Positions 58,240 to 64,000 of a DNA stretch of 64,000 bases are shown piece after piece (position 1 is the first letter of the stretch; each line of letters starts with the position of its first letter). Both the position numbers and the translations under genes were made by a program. The notes under the pieces were generated by a model. It was not told where the DNA came from. It ran no database searches and worked only from the letters and a program-made list of their open reading frames with translations. The DNA comes from Oscheius onirici (lineage: Eukaryota > Nematoda > Chromadorea > Rhabditida > Rhabditidae): NCBI GenBank assembly GCA_932521025.1, contig OW051473.1:806001-870000 (forward strand), given 5' to 3'.

Positions 58240-61200
58240 TTACTGGTTTTGGGCTTCGTAACAAGCCTTTAGCAGGTCTTCAAAGTTTTTTTTCGAACGA
58301 TCTGAACGGCCTGTCGCCCCACGAAGCGGGAATGCTATGGTTGATCAGCTGATTGAAGATGACATCAAGCTGCTCCTTCTGAAGCGGGGTGAGCTGAAAA
58401 ATAATGAATCTCTTTCTTTTATCTCTCTTTGCATGTCTACTGTAAGTTCTCTATTTTTCATTTTCTGTCTCCCGATCTTTTCGTCAACTACTTTTCTGCC
58501 GTTTAGTTTCTGCACTCATGTAAGAAGGTTGTCTATATTTTTGGCTCCCGCTTGCACCAGTAGAACTACTCTCCCCCCATCAGTCGCCTGGACAACCTGG
58601 TGGTTCTACTATGTCCGAATTGCTCTGTCTAAGGATTGGGACACTCAACTGCAGAACTCTCCGCACTGATGCCCGCCTAGCTGAACTCAACGATGCTCTT
58701 CGCGACATCGACTTCGACGTCATTGGACTCTGTGAAGTAAAGAGAACAGGACAGGGATCATTAGCCGTACAATCAACTGGACATCTTCTGTTTCATGCTG
58801 GGAAGGTCGGATTCTTTGTTCACAGTCGATGGTCTTCTCAAGTCACAGTTCATCATATTACCGACCGCGTTTCGATGCTCGACATAAAAACGGAATCTGG
58901 CATAATAAGAGTGATACAGGGATATGCCCCAACATCGACCAGTAGTGATGCCGACTACGACGACTTTCTGGATACAATCAACACAGCTTTGCACTTCAAA
59001 CGAGTACGTCGAGTTCTGCTTCCGGGGGAAAGATTGATTTGCAAAGTTGTGGTTGGTGATTTCAACAGTAAGGTCGGGCCGGGAATGCCAGGAGAACAGC
59101 ATGTTGGAGCGCACGGATTCGGAGTGAGAAATGAACGCGGACAAGCACTTGCTGACTTCTGTGCAGAGAAGAATCTTTTCATGATGAACAGTCGTTTCAA
59201 AAAGCGCCCTAGCCGTAAATGGACCTGGGTATCCCCCAATATGGAGACAAAAAACGAAATTGACTATATTCTCTCGCCTTCTCCCCATCTCTTTACGGAT
59301 GTTGATATCATGGGCAGATGTCAGTTTGTGTCTGATCACCGACTTCTGATGGGAAAGATGAGGGTCAACTGCTCTCAAAAACAGCGCAACTATATTACAC
59401 GACCAAGGACAAAGTTGAATGGACCTCTCTTCAAACATGCTATCGAAGACCTGGTACGAACGACGCGTATTGACGAATACACTCAACTAAAGGAGACACT
59501 GACATTTGCAGCCCAAATATCATCAGAAGTAGTTCCAAAATCGTCGTTTATTTCTCAAAGGACAAATACTCTGTTTGGCCGACGGCATGAATTGATGCAT
59601 CGACGAGTCACACGTCGTAGTCGAGTCGAATTCTCCGTTGTCTCCAAGGCCTTGAGAGAATCGTTGAAAGAAGATTTGAGAAGAAAACATTTCGACCGAC
59701 TGAACGAGGCTTTGGTACAAGGAAAAAGTATGCTGATTGCTCATCGAACAAACCAAGTCCAAAAGAACTTCCTCTCTCAACTGAACAACCGAACAGGACA
59801 AACTTCCACCGACCCGTCGGAGGTCAGAGAAATTGTGAAGTCTTTCTACGACGAGCTTTATTCTTCCTACGGTCCTCCTACAATGCCTATTGCCGCTGTA
59901 GACCATGATATTCCTCCTATCCTAACGTCCGAAGTCGAAAAAGCCATCTCAAAGCTGAAACGTGGTAAAGCCTCCGGTCCGGACCATGTAACGTCTGACA
60001 TGATCATTATGGCCAAAGAATTCGTCTCGCCATACCTGACCAACATCTTCAACAGGATAATGGACGAAGGCAGACTTCCCGATAATTTGGCGGATTCAAC
60101 CATATCGTTGCTCTACAAGAAAGGAGATCCTCTGTTGATTAAGAACTACAGACCCATTGCTTTACTGTCAGTTATTTACAAGGTCTTCACGTCAGTGCTG
60201 GGAGAGCGGATGAGGACAACGCTCGATGAGAATCAACCGCCAGAGCAAACGGGATTCAGACGGTCATATGGCACCTCGGACAATATCCAAGTTGTGAGAG
60301 ATCTCATCCAAAGAAGTGTGGAGTACAATTTTCCCCTTTACATCGGATTTATTGATTACTCAAAGGCCTTCGATACTATTGAAAGACCAGCCCTGTGGTC
60401 TTCCCTCTCGGAACAAGGAGTGCCTCTGAAACTCATCAACACACTCCGTCTCATCTATGCACAATCTACAGTCGCTGTCAATGTTATCGGCGAGAAAGTA
60501 CCCATCCAGGTCAAACGTGGTGTCTTGCAAGGAGACACGGTATCACCCGCTCTGTTCTCTTCCGTGATTGAGAGTATCTTCCGAAAGCTACGATGGAAAC
60601 ATCATGGTATCAACGTATCGGGCCAGAAACTAACAAATCTACGCTACGCCGATGACGCTGTCTTATTCTCTCATTCCGCCCAAGGTCTACAGTACATGAT
60701 GAAGACTCTTGCCGCAGAAAGCGTGAAGGTTGGGCTACAGATGAACGTACAGAAGACATTTGCAATGACAAATAGAAGAGAGGTCCCCATATCGCTAAAT
60801 GGCATTGACGTTCCATACTGTACGGAATTCGTGTTTCTTGGGTCCAGACTCTCATTTGATAGCAACATTGCCAAAGAAATTAGTCGCAGGATTCGAGCAG
60901 GATGGGCATCTTTCAACCGATTTCATCAGATCTTCACAAGTACAAAGATTGCTCTCAAACACAAAAGGAAGCTGTATACCCAATGTGTCGAGCCAGCTCT
61001 CCTCTATGCTAGCGAAACGTGGACATTGAGAGAGCGGGAGCTGAACAAGATCATAACAGCACAACGAAGAATGATGCGCCGAATGGTAGGTGTAACCTTG
61101 TTGGATAGACGCACTAATGAATGGTTACATGGAACGGTCAAGCTCGAAGATATCCGAGTTACGTGGATCAAAAGGAAGTGGAAATGGGCTCAGAAGATTG

Positions 61201-61529
61201 CCAACATGAAACACGCCCGCTGGACAAAAATCGTCAGTGAGTGGCGCCCTTGGAATCGCTACAGAGCTGCTGGAAGACCTAGAGCCAGATGGAAGAACGA
61301 ATTGACAGCAGGATGTGGCGAAAACTGGATGAGCGTTGCGGTTAGGACTCCCGATATTTTTAGACAAAGCATGCAACGACATATCGAAATGATATGATTA
61401 TCGTAATAATAAATAAAAAAAAACTTTTCTGCCATTTAAACTTACGTCTGAAATGGAGAATGATGCTCCAAAGGCGGTTGTCTCCAGCTCCACTTCGTCC
61501 AAGGTCTTGCAATCTCCTTGAATAGTCAT
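58240..61529 (-). CDS. small conserved-looking protein, intron invaded by RTE element
   Basis: Exon 1 is 61446-61529 (MTIQGDCKTLDEVELETTAF..., after a TTCAG acceptor that looks like a spliced-leader site), exon 2 is 58240-58393 (LTPLQKEQLDVIFNQLINHS...). Both junctions are phase 0 with GT-AG ends. Exon 2 breaks at a run of eight A (58286-58293): as written it stops at 58280, but with seven A the frame continues as FEDLLKACYEAQNQ to a stop at 58240, followed by an AATAAA at about 58212. So either an indel error or a recent frameshift. The only intron is about 3.05 kb and contains a plus-strand retrotransposon. About 78 aa, no signal peptide. No family recognised. Confidence 0.5.
58506..61423 (+). 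mobile_element. RTE-like non-LTR retrotransposon, full length
   Basis: Flanked by a 15-bp target duplication, CTTTTCTGCCGTTTA (58491-58505) and CTTTTCTGCCATTTA (61424-61438), differing at one base. Short 5' untranslated part, a single long ORF, and a short 3' end with an AATAATAAATAAA(A) tail rather than a long poly-A, typical of the RTE clade. No internal stops, so it could still be active. Inserted antisense in the intron of the small gene 58240-61529. Confidence 0.88.
58611..61397 (+). CDS. RTE-type endonuclease-reverse transcriptase
   Basis: 928 codons without a stop. Residues about 1-250 are an apurinic-type endonuclease: IGTLNCRTLRTDARLAEL, CEVKRTG, VVGDFNSKVG and SDHRLLMGKM. Residues about 430-720 form the reverse transcriptase: KRGKASGPDHVTSDMI, YRPIALLSVIYKVF, the FIDYSKAFD motif, VKRGVLQGDTVSP and the catalytic YADDAVLF (about residue 680). 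The C-terminal part has the helical WKRK-type region (RITWIKRKWKWAQKIA-like, seen as VTWIKRKWKWAQ). These domains in a single ORF without a zinc-knuckle Gag fit the RTE clade. Confidence 0.9.
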   Translation: MSELLCLRIGTLNCRTLRTDARLAELNDALRDIDFDVIGLCEVKRTGQGSLAVQSTGHLLFHAGKVGFFVHSRWSSQVTVHHITDRVSMLDIKTESGIIRVIQGYAPTSTSSDADYDDFLDTINTALHFKRVRRVLLPGERLICKVVVGDFNSKVGPGMPGEQHVGAHGFGVRNERGQALADFCAEKNLFMMNSRFKKRPSRKWTWVSPNMETKNEIDYILSPSPHLFTDVDIMGRCQFVSDHRLLMGKMRVNCSQKQRNYITRPRTKLNGPLFKHAIEDLVRTTRIDEYTQLKETLTFAAQISSEVVPKSSFISQRTNTLFGRRHELMHRRVTRRSRVEFSVVSKALRESLKEDLRRKHFDRLNEALVQGKSMLIAHRTNQVQKNFLSQLNNRTGQTSTDPSEVREIVKSFYDELYSSYGPPTMPIAAVDHDIPPILTSEVEKAISKLKRGKASGPDHVTSDMIIMAKEFVSPYLTNIFNRIMDEGRLPDNLADSTISLLYKKGDPLLIKNYRPIALLSVIYKVFTSVLGERMRTTLDENQPPEQTGFRRSYGTSDNIQVVRDLIQRSVEYNFPLYIGFIDYSKAFDTIERPALWSSLSEQGVPLKLINTLRLIYAQSTVAVNVIGEKVPIQVKRGVLQGDTVSPALFSSVIESIFRKLRWKHHGINVSGQKLTNLRYADDAVLFSHSAQGLQYMMKTLAAESVKVGLQMNVQKTFAMTNRREVPISLNGIDVPYCTEFVFLGSRLSFDSNIAKEISRRIRAGWASFNRFHQIFTSTKIALKHKRKLYTQCVEPALLYASETWTLRERELNKIITAQRRMMRRMVGVTLLDRRTNEWLHGTVKLEDIRVTWIKRKWKWAQKIANMKHARWTKIVSEWRPWNRYRAAGRPRARWKNELTAGCGENWMSVAVRTPDIFRQSMQRHIEMI

Positions 61530-61538
61530 GATGTTCTG

Positions 61539-62526
61539 AATTTTATGATTTGTTTAAAGATACTTGGTTGCAAAGCATAATGAGAATGGAAAAAAGCTTC
61601 GGGAATGTTCAAAATAATTCTGACTGAGTTTGTCCAGAATTGCCTTCTCAGATGATAGAAAAATATGGGAGCATGAAAGCAGAGACTTTAGGCAAAGAAA
61701 AGATATTGTGGAGAATAACGGCGGCGTGAGCCGCGTGGTTAATGGTTTTCGTGGGAGAGGAGTGCGTTTGACCAAAACGGATCAATCGATTTGGGCCATG
61801 AGGTCTGCAGCCTTTTAAATGAGAAGCAGTGGGTCATGGAATACACACAGAGATAATAATGACAGATAATGACAGAACACGACGCGAGAGCATTTCAAAA
61901 AGACTGGCGCCAAAGCGGGGGCAGTCCTGGGTGAATCGCTCCCATTGGGACCATTAAGAGGTTATTTCTCGAAAGCTGAAGGCGTTGATCAAACGAGAGG
62001 AGTAGATTCCGTTGCAGCCGATAGAAGACCTCAATAATATCGTTTTTTGATTTGCCAGTAACCTTTTTTATTTCATGTTCGGCTCTCTCCCCATATCCTT
62101 TTTCTGCTCCTGACTGCATCGATGTTTTCTTCTTTTTTTCGGCCCATTCTCAGAGTTTTGCCGACACTTATTGTTTGTTATTTTTACCTGTTGTTGCTTG
62201 TTTTTTGCCTCTGGTTGCCTGTTATTTTTGCCTCTGGTTGTTTTCCTCATACATACATTAAACATATATCACCAGGACTTTGACACGTAATGTCCCACAT
62301 TTTTTAGAAAATAGCTGCACTTTTTTATGATGACTGCTGCTGTAATGCTGAGTCTTACGAAACAAAGGCCATTTTTTCGCAGCGTTCTTTGTGAATTAAT
62401 GCAAATATTCCGATAACGGTCTAATACAACGCTACAAAAAAAATTGGCGTGATTTGTGGTGTTTTGACCCCAACGATAAGACGTAGAGAGTCGATAATAG
62501 AGGTAGTTCATCTTCTTCGATAACCA
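61539..62526. other. intergenic; short repeats near 62.2 kb
   Basis: No gene is supported. From about 62160 to 62245 two or three imperfect copies of TTTTTGCCTCTGGTTG follow each other. The rest is AT-rich. Confidence 0.4.
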
Positions 62527-64000
62527 ATGGCTCTCACTGTTCTGCTATTTCTTTCTATCCTGACAGTTTGTCACTCATTGGAATCTTTTTATTCCGTTAA
62601 TACGAGGTTAGCGTCGAGAGTATCTTTTCTAAAATCAATGTTTTTCAGCTTTGGAGCGGTCCGAGGTCGACTTATTGAGTCAAGACGAGGACCAGTTGGC
62701 TATGGTTTCCTCGGCATTCCGATGGCTGAACCACCAGTTGGACACTTACGGTTGGATTCTTATTTTTTTCCAAAATGGATTCTGCGAGAAACAAACTTCA
62801 ATTCTTGTTCAGATTCAAAGAAGCTGTCAATCCGAAACCTTGGTCTGGACCGTTGGACACACCGTATTATAGGAGTGCTTGTATGCAAATGCCTAATCAA
62901 CCCGAGTAAACATGCCAAAAATACACGGATTTTGACCAATTCAGCCACATTCGAAACGGCAGTCTTCCCATAAGCGAAGATTGTCTCTACATCAATGTAT
63001 TTACCAGTCGTACATGTCTTGAGAGGAAAAACTGCCCTGTTCTTATTTTTGTTCATGGTGGGCTACGGTGGTACCTCTCTCCCGAAAAGACTCCTGAAGA
63101 AGTCATCATTAACAACTTTTCAAAAGAGGTTTGTTCAAAATTATTTCTGTTAAAGCTGTTCAGGAACGAAACATCGTCTTTGTGTCTATTCCATTTCGCC
63201 TGGGTATATTTGCATGGCTGAATTTATCGCTCTATGTGAAAACTTCAACTGACTCTAATGTTGGTACAAGAGGTTAAAAAGTTTAGGCAAAATACTTAGA
63301 TTGCTTTCAGATGTGATATCCGGACTCAAATGGATTCAGACTGAAATTCACAGTTTTGGAGGAGACCCGCGGAGAGTTACATTAGCCGGACACAGTTCTG
63401 GAGCCCAACTTGTTTCGGAACTTATGGTCTCGCCAGTTTCTCATAACCTCTTTAACCAGACAATCCTCTGGAGTGTACCGTTCTGGGGTGAGAGGAATGC
63501 TGGTAATTTACCTGAACGTAGCAAAAAGAACTATTTTCAGAAACGAACAGTCTATATTCTCAGAAATTCGCGAAATTGTTAGGATGTGCCAAAGAGTTTG
63601 ATAGTTTTGAGAACAAGTACAGGACACTTGAAGTCAGTAGCCTTCTACTTCAAAACAAAGCTTCAGATCGAAAACTGTCTTCGGCACAAATCGGCTGAAG
63701 AACTTTTCCAAGCACAGGAAGCCATGAAGACGGAAGTCGAACAACTAAATGGTGTTTGGATTGACGGTCCAGAAGGAGTCTTTCCAGACAGTTTCAGAAA
63801 CTTATTGAAAAGAAAGCTGCCACAAAGAAACTGCTTACTGGGAACGGTCTCAGCGGAGAGTAAAGTTACTAGGTGGTATTCCATTTACGCTGTTTGTAAA
63901 GATTGTTCAGAAATCTGATTGATGGCAATGGTGTGGTGAACCAGACGATGGTCAAGAGTCTCTGCACTCACTTGGCGTACGAATTCAACTACGAACACAA
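62527..64000 (+). CDS. carboxylesterase, 3' end beyond the window
   Basis: Signal peptide MALTVLLFLSILTVCHS, then exons reconstructed by phase: GAVRGRLIESRRGPVGYGFL with GIPMAEPPVGHLRFKEAV, ISEDCLYINVFTS, VLIFVHGG, ERNIVFVSIPFRLGIFAWL, a nucleophile elbow GHSSGA in RRVTLAGHSSGAQLVSELMV, and NCLRHKSAEELFQAQ. The family is type B carboxylesterase, as at 26776-28740. Apparent stops (for example TAA near 62906) fall in short introns of 39-60 nt with GT and TTCAG ends, so the gene looks intact. The oxyanion-hole segment reads HGGLRW where HGGG/A is usual. The last visible exon starts at about 63910, and the coding sequence runs off the end. Substrate unknown. Confidence 0.8.

Noticed and set aside
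58773-59486. 237-aa minus-strand ORF inside the RTE element
   Set aside because: It is antisense to the endonuclease part of a clearly coding 928-codon ORF and shows no domain.
62880-62950. In-frame TAA in the second carboxylesterase, taken at first as a pseudogene mark
   Set aside because: A 39-nt intron GTAAAC...AATTCAG with correct phase removes it and joins NQPD to HIRNGS, so the gene appears intact.

Overview
The window reads as nuclear DNA of a rhabditid-type nematode; I cannot name the species. The evidence is that most genes are split by very short GT-AG introns (about 36-60 nt) ending in TTTTCAG or TTTAG, several start codons sit just after such an acceptor (as in spliced-leader genes), and the gene content is typical of worms: an ABU/PQN-type Cys-Gln-rich protein, a cuticle collagen, C-type lectin/CUB proteins, a Fer-like SH2 tyrosine kinase and secreted carboxylesterases. 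No bacterial features (operons with ribosome binding sites, CRISPR arrays) were seen.

Layout. 0.7-2.1 kb: complete six-exon ABU/PQN-like gene (minus). 4.1-5.0 kb: fold-back repeat. 5.8-14.2 kb: a tRNA-Pro/tRNA-Gly pair and its inverted copy bracket a pseudogene and an intact gene for a secreted protein of four PAN/Apple-like modules, plus an internally deleted Gypsy-like LTR element with a 5-bp target duplication. 14.2-18.6 kb: no gene recognised. 18.6-21.2 kb: PDCD4-like MA3 gene and a small ORF. 22.2-28.7 kb: minus-strand genes for three membrane proteins and a carboxylesterase. 30.8-40.2 kb: one large, many-exon gene for a low-complexity AT-hook nuclear protein. 41.4-42.7 kb: cuticle collagen. 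43.4-51.3 kb: C-type lectin cluster, with inverted-repeat elements in two introns. 52.5-55.7 kb: small secreted/membrane genes. 56.1-58.1 kb: decayed Fer-like kinase. 58.2-61.5 kb: a small minus-strand gene whose only intron holds a full-length RTE-like retrotransposon. 62.5-64.0 kb: a second carboxylesterase, cut by the window end.

Together the genes are mostly for cell-surface, cuticle and secreted proteins, in an area active in duplication and transposon insertion. Exon structures were assembled by eye from reading frames, splice-site motifs and codon phase; they are predictions. The most notable points are two candidate ultrashort introns (33 nt in the collagen, 23 nt in a membrane protein), the PAN-like module cluster with a possible membrane-anchoring terminal exon, the inverted tRNA pair, and two proteins sharing an NCPWRR-plus-membrane-helix layout.
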